This document shows, in pieces, positions 1 through 7,855 of a stretch of DNA of 14,449 nt. Made by a program: the position numbers and the translations under genes. The notes beneath the pieces were generated by a model. That model made no database searches. It was not told the origin of the DNA and saw only the letters and a list, made by a program, of their open reading frames with translations. Source of the stretch: Puniceicoccales bacterium (GTDB taxonomy: Bacteria > Verrucomicrobiota > Verrucomicrobiia > Opitutales > UBA953); the NCBI GenBank assembly GCA_031284845.1, contig JAITXH010000023.1, forward strand, positions 1 through 14,449. The letters run 5' to 3'. Position 1 is the first letter of the stretch. Each line of letters starts with the position of its first letter.

Positions 1-1101
1 GCCGTTGCCGCCGTCAAGAAAGCCGGCAAGACCGCTGAAGGGGTCATCTGTTATACCACCAGTCCCGTCCACACCACCGAAGCCTTCCTCAAACTCGGCG
101 ACGAACTCGTCGAAATCGGCTGCGACACCATTTGTATTAAAGACATGTCCGGCCTCATCGGACCCGCCGCTGCCGCCACACTCGTCGCCGGTCTCAAGAA
201 ACGCCACCCCAACGTGCCCGTCATCTTGCACAGCCACGACACCGCCGGCCTCGCCGCTACCGCTTACTACACCGCCATCGAAGCCGGTGTGGACAGCGTG
301 GACACCTCCATCACGCCCTTTGCCAACGGCACCGCCCAGCCTGACACCGTGCGCATGCTGGAGATTTTGCGCGATCATCCCCGCGCCCCCAAATACGACG
401 TCAAGGCACTCACCGAAGCCAGCGAGTATTTCAAAGGCGTCTATGCCGAACTCTCCAAGTTCACCAGCCCCGCCAACGATAAAGTGGACAGCGAAACGCT
501 CACCTACCAAGTCCCCGGCGGCATGTTGAGCAACTTCCGCAACCAGCTCAAAGAACTGAACATGACGGACAAGTTTGCCGAAGTGCTCGCCGAGATCCCC
601 GTCGTGCGCAAGGCCCTCGGCTGGATTCCCCTCGTCACGCCCACTTCGCAAATCGTCGGCTCGCAGGCCGTGCTCAACGTCAAATTCGGGCGTTGGAAGA
701 ACTTCTCCCCCGCCGCAATGGACATCGCGCTGGGCTACTACGGGCGCACCCCCGGCACCGTTGACCCCGAAGTGCAGGCCCTCGCCGCGAAGACCTCCGG
801 CAAAGACCCGATAAGCGTCCGCCCGGCTGACCTCATCGCGCCGGAATTGCCGAAATACAACGCAGAGCTTCAAGCGGCGGGCATCCCCGTGAACGACGAG
901 AACGCCACCTTGCAAGCCATGTTCCCGCAGCAGTTGAAAGCCTTCTACGCGCCTGAGCCTGCACCGGCGCCAGCACCAGCACCCGTGGCTGTGAAGACGC
1001 CTGCCGCTCCTGCCGCAGCGGTAACGCCCACTGCCGGCGTAGCGTTATCCCTCTCGGTAAACGGCGCACATTACAACGCGGTCATCGAAGAAATCGCCTG
1101 A
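1..1101 (+). CDS. Oxaloacetate decarboxylase alpha / pyruvate carboxylase subunit B-like carboxyltransferase (5' end outside window)
   Basis: The reading frame is open from base 1 and gives 366 residues; the N-terminus lies upstream. The HMGL-like TIM-barrel part is clear. IKDMSG holds the lysine (K47 of the visible part) that is carbamylated in transcarboxylase 5S and its relatives, and HSH (H77, H79) supplies the two metal-binding histidines. EAGVDSVDTSI and NGTAQPDT are also family motifs. The following helical PYC/OADA domain runs to about residue 317. From 318 there is a Pro/Ala-rich linker, then a short tail containing LSVNGAHYNAVIEEIA, and the protein stops. No biotinyl domain and no M-K-M biotinylation motif is present, so the carrier must be a separate polypeptide. 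The role is carboxyl transfer between biotin and oxaloacetate/pyruvate, possibly in a sodium-pumping decarboxylase. Family is certain; the exact substrate (oxaloacetate, pyruvate or methylmalonyl-CoA complex) is not decided by what is visible. Confidence 0.85.
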   Translation, partial: AVAAVKKAGKTAEGVICYTTSPVHTTEAFLKLGDELVEIGCDTICIKDMSGLIGPAAAATLVAGLKKRHPNVPVILHSHDTAGLAATAYYTAIEAGVDSVDTSITPFANGTAQPDTVRMLEILRDHPRAPKYDVKALTEASEYFKGVYAELSKFTSPANDKVDSETLTYQVPGGMLSNFRNQLKELNMTDKFAEVLAEIPVVRKALGWIPLVTPTSQIVGSQAVLNVKFGRWKNFSPAAMDIALGYYGRTPGTVDPEVQALAAKTSGKDPISVRPADLIAPELPKYNAELQAAGIPVNDENATLQAMFPQQLKAFYAPEPAPAPAPAPVAVKTPAAPAAAVTPTAGVALSLSVNGAHYNAVIEEIA

Positions 1102-1136
1102 TCTTTTTCATTTTTTCACACAACGAAACAACACCA

Positions 1137-2396
1137 ATGCTCACCAATACCACCCTCGCCACTCTTGACCCTGAAATTTTCAAAGCCATTCAGGAAGAGA
1201 AAAGACGCCAGCAAACGCACATTGAGTTGATCGCCTCGGAGAACTTCACCTACCCGGCGGTGCTCGAAGCGCAAGGCAGCGTGCTCACCAATAAATACGC
1301 CGAGGGCTACCCCGGTAAACGCTGGTATGGCGGATGCGAATTTGTGGACGTCGTCGAACAACTCGCCATCGCCCGCGCCAAAAAACTTTTCAGCGCCGAC
1401 CATGCCAACGTCCAGCCCCACTCCGGCGCACAGGCCAATTTCGCCGTCTATGCCGCCGTCCTCCAGCCGGGAGACAAGATACTCGGCATGAATCTCGCCC
1501 ACGGCGGACACCTCACCCACGGCAACCCGGCAAACTTCTCCGGGAAGCTCTACAAGTTCGTCCAATACGGCGTGCGTGAAGACACCGGGCGCATAGACTA
1601 CGACGAACTCGCCGCCGTCGCCCAACGCGAAAAACCGCGCATGATCACCGTCGGCGCCAGCGCCTACCCGCGCATCATAGACTTCCAGCGCATGGCGGAG
1701 ATCGCCAAAAGCGTCGGCGCATTCCTCTTCGCCGACATCGCCCACATCGCCGGCCTCGTCGCCGCAGGCGAGCATCCCTCGCCAGTGCCCTTTGCCGACT
1801 TCGTCACCACCACCACACACAAGACTCTACGCGGCCCGCGCGGCGGCCTGATACTTTGCCGCCAGGAACACGCCAAAGCCGTGGACTCCGCTGTCTTCCC
1901 CGGTTCCCAAGGCGGCCCGCTGGAACACGTCATCGCCGCCAAAGCGGTTTGCTTCGGAGAATGCCTCAAACCGGAGTTCAAAACCTACGCCAGCGAAATC
2001 GTGAAAAATGCCGCAGCCCTCGCCAAAGCACTCATCGGGCGCGGCTACAAGCTCACCTCCGGTGGCACCGACAACCACCTCATGCTCGTGGATCTGCGCG
2101 CCAAGTTCCCCGAACTCACCGGCAAGCTCGCCCAGGAGACGCTCGACCGCGCCAACATCACTTGCAACAAAAACGCCGTCCCCTTCGAGACGCGCTCGCC
2201 CTTTCAGGCATCAGGCATCCGGCTGGGCACGCCAGCCGTCACCACGCGGGGCTTCAACGAGGCCGACATGGAGACAGTCGCCGCCACTATTGACGATGCA
2301 CTGTCTGCCGTCGGCACCCCCGCGCTGGACGCCACATTGGAGGCCGTGCGCACCCGCGTCCTTGCGCTCACCGAAGCCCATCCCCTGCCCTATTGA
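1137..2396 (+). CDS. glyA: Serine hydroxymethyltransferase
   Basis: A full-length 419-residue protein, the usual size for bacterial SHMT. It interconverts serine and glycine with tetrahydrofolate, feeding one-carbon units to purine, thymidylate and methionine synthesis in the cytosol. The N-terminal IELIASENF, NKYAEGYPGKRWYGG and QPHSGAQAN motifs are all intact. ADIAHIAGLV lies at about 199-208, and the PLP-binding lysine is K229 in TTTTHKTLRGPRGG. SGIRLGTPAVTTRG near the C-terminus is the typical folate/PLP-side motif. The start at ATG 1137 gives the normal N-terminus; its leader is A/C-rich with no Shine-Dalgarno motif. It begins 35 bases after the carboxyltransferase stop with no visible terminator between them, so the two may be co-transcribed. 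Confidence 0.97.
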   Translation: MLTNTTLATLDPEIFKAIQEEKRRQQTHIELIASENFTYPAVLEAQGSVLTNKYAEGYPGKRWYGGCEFVDVVEQLAIARAKKLFSADHANVQPHSGAQANFAVYAAVLQPGDKILGMNLAHGGHLTHGNPANFSGKLYKFVQYGVREDTGRIDYDELAAVAQREKPRMITVGASAYPRIIDFQRMAEIAKSVGAFLFADIAHIAGLVAAGEHPSPVPFADFVTTTTHKTLRGPRGGLILCRQEHAKAVDSAVFPGSQGGPLEHVIAAKAVCFGECLKPEFKTYASEIVKNAAALAKALIGRGYKLTSGGTDNHLMLVDLRAKFPELTGKLAQETLDRANITCNKNAVPFETRSPFQASGIRLGTPAVTTRGFNEADMETVAATIDDALSAVGTPALDATLEAVRTRVLALTEAHPLPY

Positions 2397-2518
2397 GGGC
2401 GGGAAATATTTTCAAAAATAGTGCTTTCAAAAAAGCGGGGCGCAGCTATTCACACCATAGCGAAGCTCAACTCTTGAGCGACGCGCCTTGTCACAAGTAA
2501 TCTTAACTCTCCCCAACC

Positions 2519-3199
2519 ATGAAAAGACTATACAAAAAACCGACTCGCCGGGGTTTCACCCTGATCGAATTGCTTACGGCTATCGCCATTATGGGCCTGC
2601 TTGCCGGTGCCATGTTGAACATTATTCCACGAGTGCGCGTAGCTGCGGCAAAAGCCAATGCCAGCCGCAATCTGAGTAGCATCAATACCACTTATCTCTC
2701 TTACGCCACAGGTGGAGGCCGCCTGCGCAACATCTCCAAAGAGGGTGCCCCGAACGAAGGCGGTGCCACCAGCGTAGCCCAGTACGCAGAAGTGTTGGCA
2801 CGCGAAGGGATGAACGACGCCGCCGTTTGGTATATCGAAAACGACCAAAGGCTGGACGGGGTAACCATCCCGCAGCAAGTGCTCAAAGACGGCAACGGTG
2901 CCAATCAAATGGAATCCGCGAAACCTGCCTCATGGGCGGTCGTGGTCAACGCCGGGAAAAATCTGGATACCAACTATCCCTTGATCTGGACCCGTGGCCT
3001 GGAGACTGCCGGAACATGGAAAGAGAATTCACCTTGGGGAGATACAGGCGGGCACATCGCTTTCGGCGACGGACACATCCTGTGGTATAATCGCACGACT
3101 ATCAAAGGTGAGCAATTTATCTCACGCAAAGACAAAAAGGAAACACCCAGCTATCAGGAAGCCATTGGTGAGAATGCAGTTCGCCTCGAAGACGAATAA
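2519..3199 (+). CDS. Type IV pilin-like / pseudopilin protein, stand-alone
   Basis: A 226-residue protein with a class III (prepilin) signal: a basic leader of 12 residues ending RRG, then FTLIELLTAIAIMGLLAGAML. Prepilin peptidase would cut after G12 and leave F1 with glutamate at mature position 5. One hydrophobic helix follows and the rest is a soluble periplasmic or extracellular domain. Near the C-terminus there is GGHIAFGDGHILWYN, which resembles the 'H-X9-DG' C-terminal motif common in Planctomycetes and Verrucomicrobiota prepilin-like proteins, but the histidine expected nine residues before DG is not there. The start at ATG 2519 gives a normal short basic leader. It lies alone, 122 bases after glyA, and is closed by the terminator at 3238-3276. 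The exact role (minor pilin, secretion pseudopilin or surface protein) cannot be told from sequence. Confidence 0.85.
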   Translation: MKRLYKKPTRRGFTLIELLTAIAIMGLLAGAMLNIIPRVRVAAAKANASRNLSSINTTYLSYATGGGRLRNISKEGAPNEGGATSVAQYAEVLAREGMNDAAVWYIENDQRLDGVTIPQQVLKDGNGANQMESAKPASWAVVVNAGKNLDTNYPLIWTRGLETAGTWKENSPWGDTGGHIAFGDGHILWYNRTTIKGEQFISRKDKKETPSYQEAIGENAVRLEDE

Positions 3200-3237
3200 G
3201 GCAAAAAAACAGAATTCCGCCTGTGCTAACAGGCAAT

Positions 3238-3276
3238 AAAAAGGCCACCTGCCGACACAATCGCAGGTGGCTTTTT
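3238..3276. terminator. Bidirectional Rho-independent terminator between the pseudopilin gene and hemB
   Basis: A perfect 9-bp GC-rich stem, GCCACCTGC (3244-3252) with GCAGGTGGC (3263-3271), has a 10-base loop. It is preceded by an A run (3238-3242) and followed by a run of five T (3272-3276). It therefore works as a terminator on both strands. It sits 38 bases after the + strand pseudopilin stop and 10 bases beyond the - strand hemB stop, as expected between convergent genes. Confidence 0.92.
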
Positions 3277-3286
3277 GTTGCTCTGA

Positions 3287-4273
3287 TTACCGGGACGCTG
3301 CCCAGTCTTCTGCAAAATAGGTGAGTATCAAATCCGCTCCGGCCCGTCTTATCGCCAGCAACGACTCATCGCGCACAGCCTTCAAATCCAACCAACCGCA
3401 CGCGGCGGCGGCATGAATCTGCGCGTATTCACCGGACACCTGATAGGCAGCTACCGGTAACTCAACCCGCTCGCGCACATCCCGGATAATATCCAGATAC
3501 GGCCCGGCGGGCTTCACCATGACGATGTCTGCCCACTCGCCTTCATCCAGCACCGCTTCGCGCAATGCTTCGCGCCTGTTCGCCGGGTTAACCTGATAAG
3601 TGGCTTTCGAGATGGGTGCCGCACCCGCCGTGCGCGCACTCCCCACGGCATCGCGAAACGGGCCGTAGTAGGCAGAAGCAAATTTCGCAGAATACGCCAT
3701 GATGCCCGTGCGCGCCAGCCCGCCAGCCTCAAAGGACTCGCGAATGGCCCGGATGCGCCCGTCCATCATGTCGGAAGGAGCGACGAAATCCGCGCCGGCG
3801 CGGGCGTGCAATAAGGCCATTTCGACAAGGATGGAGACCGTAGCGTCGTTATCCACATCGGTGCCGTCGGCAGTAAGCACGCCGTCGTGCCCGTGTGTCG
3901 TGTAAGGATCCAGAGCGATGTCGTTGAAAACGAGAATTTCCGGGACTGACTCCTTAATGGCGCGTGTGGCGCGAAGCACGAGCGTATCCGGATTAAGCGC
4001 TTCACGCCCATCCGCGCTCTTCAGCGCCGGTTCTATTTTCGGGAAAAGCGCGACACCTCGCAAGCCGAGCTTGTGCAAGCGCCTGCAATGGGCGGCAAGC
4101 TGGCGCAATGGGATGCGCTCAATGCCCGGCAGCGACGGGACAGGCTCAAGCTCGGTGCCTTCGGTGACAAAAAGCGGTTGAACGAGCTGGGCAGGTGAGA
4201 GCGTTGTCTCAGCAAGCATCTCGCGGATGGAGGCGCTTTGGCGCAAGCGTCGCAAACGAACAGGGATATTCAT
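3287..4273 (-). CDS. hemB: Delta-aminolevulinic acid dehydratase (porphobilinogen synthase), Asp-rich metal-site type
   Basis: A 328-residue protein of normal family length. It condenses two 5-aminolevulinate molecules to porphobilinogen in heme/tetrapyrrole synthesis. The two Schiff-base lysines are visible: K197 in MAYSAKFASAYYGPFRDA and K254 in VMVKPAGPYLD. The metal-site loop DIALDPYTTHGHDG (D118, D122, D130) has aspartates where zinc enzymes have three cysteines. This is the pattern known from magnesium/potassium-dependent bacterial and plant enzymes, so zinc at the active site is unlikely. The start ATG is 3 bases after the flotillin stop, which suggests translational coupling and one transcript nfeD-like > flotillin > hemB. 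No Shine-Dalgarno motif is seen. The gene ends at the shared bidirectional terminator. Confidence 0.97.
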   Translation of the reverse strand: MNIPVRLRRLRQSASIREMLAETTLSPAQLVQPLFVTEGTELEPVPSLPGIERIPLRQLAAHCRRLHKLGLRGVALFPKIEPALKSADGREALNPDTLVLRATRAIKESVPEILVFNDIALDPYTTHGHDGVLTADGTDVDNDATVSILVEMALLHARAGADFVAPSDMMDGRIRAIRESFEAGGLARTGIMAYSAKFASAYYGPFRDAVGSARTAGAAPISKATYQVNPANRREALREAVLDEGEWADIVMVKPAGPYLDIIRDVRERVELPVAAYQVSGEYAQIHAAAACGWLDLKAVRDESLLAIRRAGADLILTYFAEDWAASR

Positions 4274-4276
4274 ATC

Positions 4277-5869
4277 TTAATCTTTTTTACGGCTTTTTTC
4301 GTTGTTGTTTTGCGCAGGAACGGGAACGGGAGCAGGTGCGGGTGCAATGGGTTCGTCCCCTTTATACGTGCCGAGGATGGCGGGGAGATCGAGGCCGACA
4401 CTCTTGCCGACTTCATGCAGGGGCAGGGTATTTTTTACGAGGTCTTGAACAAAACCACTCACGCTGCCGCTGTTGCCGCTACCGCCGCCCATGACGACAA
4501 CTTTGTCGAAGCGGAGACCTTTGATTGCCCCGGTTTGCAGTTCGACGATGCGTGAAATTTGCTCGGTGATGAGGAGTTGGTTGGCGCTGCGGACATCGCC
4601 GCCAGCGGCGTTTACGAGGCGGTCAAAGCCTTGCGCTTTACCTTCGAGGATGGCGCGTGTGCCTTCGGCCTCGGCGACCAACTTGGCGCGTAATCCGCGG
4701 CCTTCGCCCTCGCCGACCATCGCGATACCTTCGCCTTCGGCCTTTTTCTTGGTGATGACAGCGGCAGCTTCACCTTGCGCGACAGCCGCAATACCGTCGC
4801 CCTCGGCTTTCTTCTGGATGAGGAAGGCGTCTGCTTCGCCTCGAGTCTTGCGGCGGGTGACTTCGGCTCCGGCCTCGGCTTCGATTTCTTTGCGGCGTTT
4901 TTCGATGTCGGCCTTCGTGATGATGTCGGCTTCCATCGTGGCTTTTTCAAGAGTGGCACGGGTCAACTCGGCTTCTTTTTGCGCGAGATAACCTTCCTTT
5001 TCGGCTTCGGCAGTCTGCACACGTTCGGCGACGACGGAGAGGCGGAGCGCTTCGGCTTCCTTGATCTTCAAGGCGGCATTGGAGGCGGCGACAATCATCT
5101 TGGCTTCGTTCTCGCCCTTGACGGCGGCGGCGTGGGCTTCGGCGACGCGGATGGCTTGTTCGCGTTGGGCTTCGGCACGGCCCGTTTCGCCGCGTTGCGT
5201 TTCCTGGGCGACCTTCACGTTGGCTTCGTTGACGGCGCGGGCGGCGGCTTCGCGCCCGAGGGCGTCAATGTAGCCGGAGGCGTCGCGGATGTCGGTGACG
5301 TTGGCGTTAATCATCTTGAGGCCGACTTTGTGGAGTTCGACGGCGACGCCTTTGGCGATGAGCGTGACGAGTTTTTCGCGATCGGCGTTAATTTCCTCGA
5401 TGGACATGGAGGCGATGACGACGCGCATCTGGCCCATGATGATTTCGGAGGCGAGGCTTTTGACTTCGTCAATGTTGCGCCCGAGGAGGCGGATGGCGGC
5501 GTTTTCCATGATGCCCGGCTCGGTGGAGACACCGACGGTAAAGTTGGCAGGCACATCTACGCGGATGTTTTGGTTGGAAAGTGCACCTTTGAGCGGGACT
5601 TCGATGCTCATGGGGTTGAGGTTGAGGTAGGCGTAGTTTTGCACAAAGGGCAACACGAAGGCTGCACCGCCATGATAACACCTGCCGGGCTGCCCCTTGG
5701 CGATACGCGCCCCATAGACGACGAGCACGCGATCAGGCGGACACATGCGGTAGCGCGAGATGAACCATAGCATGGTGCCGAGCACCAGAGCGATGATCAG
5801 GGGCCAGACAAAGGCGGTCGGGCTGGTCGCCGCGAGGGGGAGGTGGTTTGCGAAAAAAATGGGTGTCAT
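4277..5869 (-). CDS. Flotillin family protein (YqiK/FloT type), SPFH domain membrane scaffold
   Basis: A 530-residue protein. A single transmembrane helix lies at about 19-37, followed by an SPFH/band 7 domain (about 38-210) with VLVVYGARIAKG, GGAAFVLPFVQ and INANVTDIRD. A very long Glu/Ala/Lys/Arg-rich coiled coil (about 205-415) is full of EAE, AEGEG and QKKAEGDG repeats. The C-terminal flotillin segment contains FDKVVVMGGGSG (454-465), then a Pro/Ala tract (about 508-519) and a basic end. Flotillins oligomerise on the inner membrane and organise ordered-lipid domains and the protein complexes in them. The upstream gene is an NfeD-like OB-fold protein, the usual flotillin partner, 43 bases away; hemB follows after 3 bases. 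The leader has no Shine-Dalgarno motif. Family is certain; whether it is orthologous to YqiK specifically is inferred from length, topology and partner. Confidence 0.93.
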   Translation of the reverse strand: MTPIFFANHLPLAATSPTAFVWPLIIALVLGTMLWFISRYRMCPPDRVLVVYGARIAKGQPGRCYHGGAAFVLPFVQNYAYLNLNPMSIEVPLKGALSNQNIRVDVPANFTVGVSTEPGIMENAAIRLLGRNIDEVKSLASEIIMGQMRVVIASMSIEEINADREKLVTLIAKGVAVELHKVGLKMINANVTDIRDASGYIDALGREAAARAVNEANVKVAQETQRGETGRAEAQREQAIRVAEAHAAAVKGENEAKMIVAASNAALKIKEAEALRLSVVAERVQTAEAEKEGYLAQKEAELTRATLEKATMEADIITKADIEKRRKEIEAEAGAEVTRRKTRGEADAFLIQKKAEGDGIAAVAQGEAAAVITKKKAEGEGIAMVGEGEGRGLRAKLVAEAEGTRAILEGKAQGFDRLVNAAGGDVRSANQLLITEQISRIVELQTGAIKGLRFDKVVVMGGGSGNSGSVSGFVQDLVKNTLPLHEVGKSVGLDLPAILGTYKGDEPIAPAPAPVPVPAQNNNEKSRKKD

Positions 5870-5912
5870 GGAGTGGTCCGGGTTGGTTGTGTTGGTGGTT
5901 GGAGAAAAAGGG

Positions 5913-6518
5913 TCACAGCGCTTCGACGAGAAAGAGATTTTGGGAAATATATTCTTTCACGCGGATGTTGGCTCCGGCAGGCAATGCTGCCGCCGAGTCA
6001 CTGATAACGTTGACGACTTCGTGGTGATTTTGAAAAACGATTTGCGCCTGCCCGCCGCTGCCACGTCCGGGCGGGACGGTGATATAGACGGTGCCTATGC
6101 TGCCGACTGCCTGTTTAAAATCCACGGTGCCATCGGACTGGAGCCGCAGGAGGCTCTTGCCGATAACATAAATCACATAAAGCAAGAGGACGCCGGACAC
6201 CGAACCGGCGAAACTGGCCAGCAGGGTGTCGTGCGTGCGTTCGTGGACAATGGCTCCGATGCCGCCAAAACCCAAAAAGAAACCGGTGATGGAGCGCGTG
6301 GAGAAAAGTGAGCCGTCTGCCTGGACATCGGCATCGGAGGCGACATCTATTTCAAGCGTGTCAGCGATACCGCCGTGATCCAGCCCCATCATGGTGAGTG
6401 CGAGCAGGATGAGAGTGACCACGCCGGCCACAGCGCCAATGCCGATAAAAATTTGCCCGGCAGCATCGTGGGCGTGCCACCACAAGGAGAGTCCGTCAAA
6501 AAAAGCGAGGTTGTTCAT
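5913..6518 (-). CDS. NfeD/YqiJ-like membrane protein with C-terminal OB fold
   Basis: 201 residues from the chosen ATG at 6518. Three hydrophobic segments (about 22-46, 76-92, 99-124) are followed by a soluble beta-rich domain (about 136-201) beginning AVGSIGTVYITVPPG and ending IRVKEYISQNLFLVEAL. That is the expected position and character of the NfeD OB fold. NfeD-like proteins are encoded next to flotillins and are thought to act with them in membrane organisation; the adjacency here supports this. The frame is open upstream to 6617, but the extra 33 residues are Ala/Ser-rich with no membrane or domain character, so MNNLAFFDGL is preferred as the start. No Shine-Dalgarno motif precedes either candidate. 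The family call rests on topology plus the neighbour, since conservation in this family is low. Confidence 0.75.
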   Translation of the reverse strand: MNNLAFFDGLSLWWHAHDAAGQIFIGIGAVAGVVTLILLALTMMGLDHGGIADTLEIDVASDADVQADGSLFSTRSITGFFLGFGGIGAIVHERTHDTLLASFAGSVSGVLLLYVIYVIGKSLLRLQSDGTVDFKQAVGSIGTVYITVPPGRGSGGQAQIVFQNHHEVVNVISDSAAALPAGANIRVKEYISQNLFLVEAL

Positions 6519-6558
6519 GGCGTGGTGCAACCTTGATGAGGCCGTCGTGCTCTGCAAT

Positions 6559-6576
6559 GCTTTTGACGCGAAAAGC
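6559..6576. promoter_or_regulatory. Inverted repeat in the divergent nfeD-like / GH16 intergenic region
   Basis: GCTTTT (6559-6564) and AAAAGC (6571-6576) form a perfect 6-bp inverted repeat around GACGCG. It lies 41 bases upstream of the NfeD-like start on the - strand. It could be an operator, but nothing in the sequence identifies a regulator and short palindromes occur by chance. In the 281 bases between the two divergent genes I find no convincing -35/-10 pair on either strand. Confidence 0.2.
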
Positions 6577-6799
6577 TGCGTGGCAGCAGGAGCGGCGGCT
6601 GGCAGCGCTCTGAGCACACCCCATCGGCCTTCGCGCCGCGCTTTCCGGGTTGACCCTTCGTTATCGGCACGGGCATCCTCTGCTCCCGAACAACTCTCAC
6701 TTCATGACCATGCTCAATCTTTCTCTACTCCGCACATTTCGCATAAAACAAAAAGGATTTTTCCAGGATTTCAAACTGGATGGCGTTTGCGATTCCCCA

Positions 6800-7663
6800 A
6801 TGCACATCTTGTTCGCCCTTGCGGTCTTGCTTTCCGGATTTGCCCCTCTGGGCGCAGCACCGTCTGCGGCTGAGCAGTCCAAGCATGTCCCCGCCGGTTA
6901 TTCGCTTGCCTGGCAGGACGAATTCAATGCGCCCCGCCAGCCCGGTGCCGCCTTCGCCACACCCGACCCCGCCGAGTGGACTTACGAGACCGGTGCCCAC
7001 GGCTGGGGAAATAACGAATTGCAAAACTATATTTCCGGCAAGGAAGGCAAGGGGCACGCAGCCACCATCTCCGACGGCACCTTGAAGATAACTTTGCATA
7101 AGAACGCCACGGACAAACACCCCCTCTCCGCCCGCATCAACACCAAGCGCAGTTGGAAATACGGTTACTTTGAAGCGCGGCTCAAATTGCCTACGGGCAA
7201 GGGAACATGGCCGGCATTTTGGATGATGCCCGCAACTGGCGGGAAATGGCCAGACTGCGGCGAGATTGACATCATGGAAGAGGTCGGGCGCGACCCGAAT
7301 GTCATCCATTCCACAATCCACTGCAAGGCCTACAACCATTCCCGTGGGACACAGAAAGGGAAACAGATCAAAGTGCCGACGGCAGAATCGGAATTTCACA
7401 TTTATGCCGTTGAATGGACCGAGGATTTCATCCGGGGATTTGTGGACGGACAACGTTACTTTGAGTTTCCCAATGACAAAAAGGGAAACAAAGACACTTG
7501 GCCCTTTGACGTGCCGTTTTATTTGAAGTTAAACTTGGCTTGGGGCGGCAATTGGGGCGGCGGCGGCAAACAGGATGTGGATAAAAGCAAGCTCCCCGCC
7601 ACCTACGAGATAGACTATGTGCGGGTGTATCAGAAAAAGCTCCCTCGTAGCGCAGGTCTATAG
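6800..7663 (+). CDS. Secreted glycoside hydrolase family 16 (laminarinase / endo-beta-1,3-glucanase-like)
   Basis: 287 residues from ATG 6800. A hydrophobic signal segment HILFALAVLLSGFAPLGAA is followed by PSAAEQ, with likely signal-peptidase cleavage after about residue 20. The mature part is one GH16 jelly-roll domain: LAWQDEFN at its start, HGWGNNELQNY, GYFEARLKLPTGKGTWPAFWMM, and the catalytic motif EIDIME (nucleophile E155, D157, acid/base E160). LNLAWGGNWGG and EIDYVRVYQ follow at the C-terminus. The domain order and motifs match beta-1,3-glucanases of GH16, so the likely substrate is laminarin- or callose-like beta-glucan, acting outside the cytoplasm. There is no carbohydrate-binding module. 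An earlier in-frame ATG at 6704 would give a 32-residue, more basic n-region; 6800 is preferred for a normal signal peptide, although its n-region lacks Lys/Arg. It seems to stand alone. Confidence 0.88.
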   Translation: MHILFALAVLLSGFAPLGAAPSAAEQSKHVPAGYSLAWQDEFNAPRQPGAAFATPDPAEWTYETGAHGWGNNELQNYISGKEGKGHAATISDGTLKITLHKNATDKHPLSARINTKRSWKYGYFEARLKLPTGKGTWPAFWMMPATGGKWPDCGEIDIMEEVGRDPNVIHSTIHCKAYNHSRGTQKGKQIKVPTAESEFHIYAVEWTEDFIRGFVDGQRYFEFPNDKKGNKDTWPFDVPFYLKLNLAWGGNWGGGGKQDVDKSKLPATYEIDYVRVYQKKLPRSAGL

Positions 7664-7786
7664 CCCGCGCCACAATGGGCCGCACGCAGCCCCGTCTGCA
7701 GTGCCCCGCCCGGTGGGGATGGCACAAGACCAATTCACCCATCCCCCTCTCTCCCCTTCCCTCAAAAAAATATGCCGTCAAATAGC

Positions 7787-7815
7787 TTGACGAGCACACT
7801 GCATTTCTTAGGAAT
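7787..7815 (+). promoter_or_regulatory. Candidate sigma-70-type promoter for rpmF-plsX
   Basis: TTGACG (7787-7792, 5 of 6 to the -35 consensus) is followed after 17 bases by AGGAAT (7810-7815, 3 of 6 to TATAAT). It lies 41 bases before the rpmF start in an otherwise empty 192-base gap after the GH16 gene. The -35 is good and the -10 is poor. Confidence 0.35.
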
Positions 7816-7855
7816 ACCCCCCTTTTTCACTACTCAACAACTTAACTTTTTTGAC

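Noticed and set aside
1116..1820. A 234-residue open frame on the - strand, antisense to glyA
   Set aside because: A shadow of the GC-rich glyA codons. It has no family motif, while glyA on the other strand is intact.
2397..2518. A promoter for the stand-alone pseudopilin (TTGAGC at 2474 with TAATCT 18 bases on)
   Set aside because: Both hexamers match the consensus poorly and nothing else supports the site.
4780..5260. Short direct repeats rich in GCTTCGGC across the flotillin gene
   Set aside because: These are the coding repeats of the Glu-Ala heptads and not a separate DNA repeat or CRISPR array; there are no constant spacer lengths.
4775..5770. A 331-residue open frame on the + strand, antisense to the flotillin gene
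   Set aside because: It is Gly/Phe/Asp-rich low-complexity sequence produced by the repetitive Glu/Ala codons of the flotillin coiled coil on the other strand; no domain or leader is visible.
7772..7855. An N-terminal extension of L32 from ATG 7772
   Set aside because: The extra 28 residues are not L32-like and the segment contains the candidate promoter; ATG 7856 gives the canonical N-terminus.
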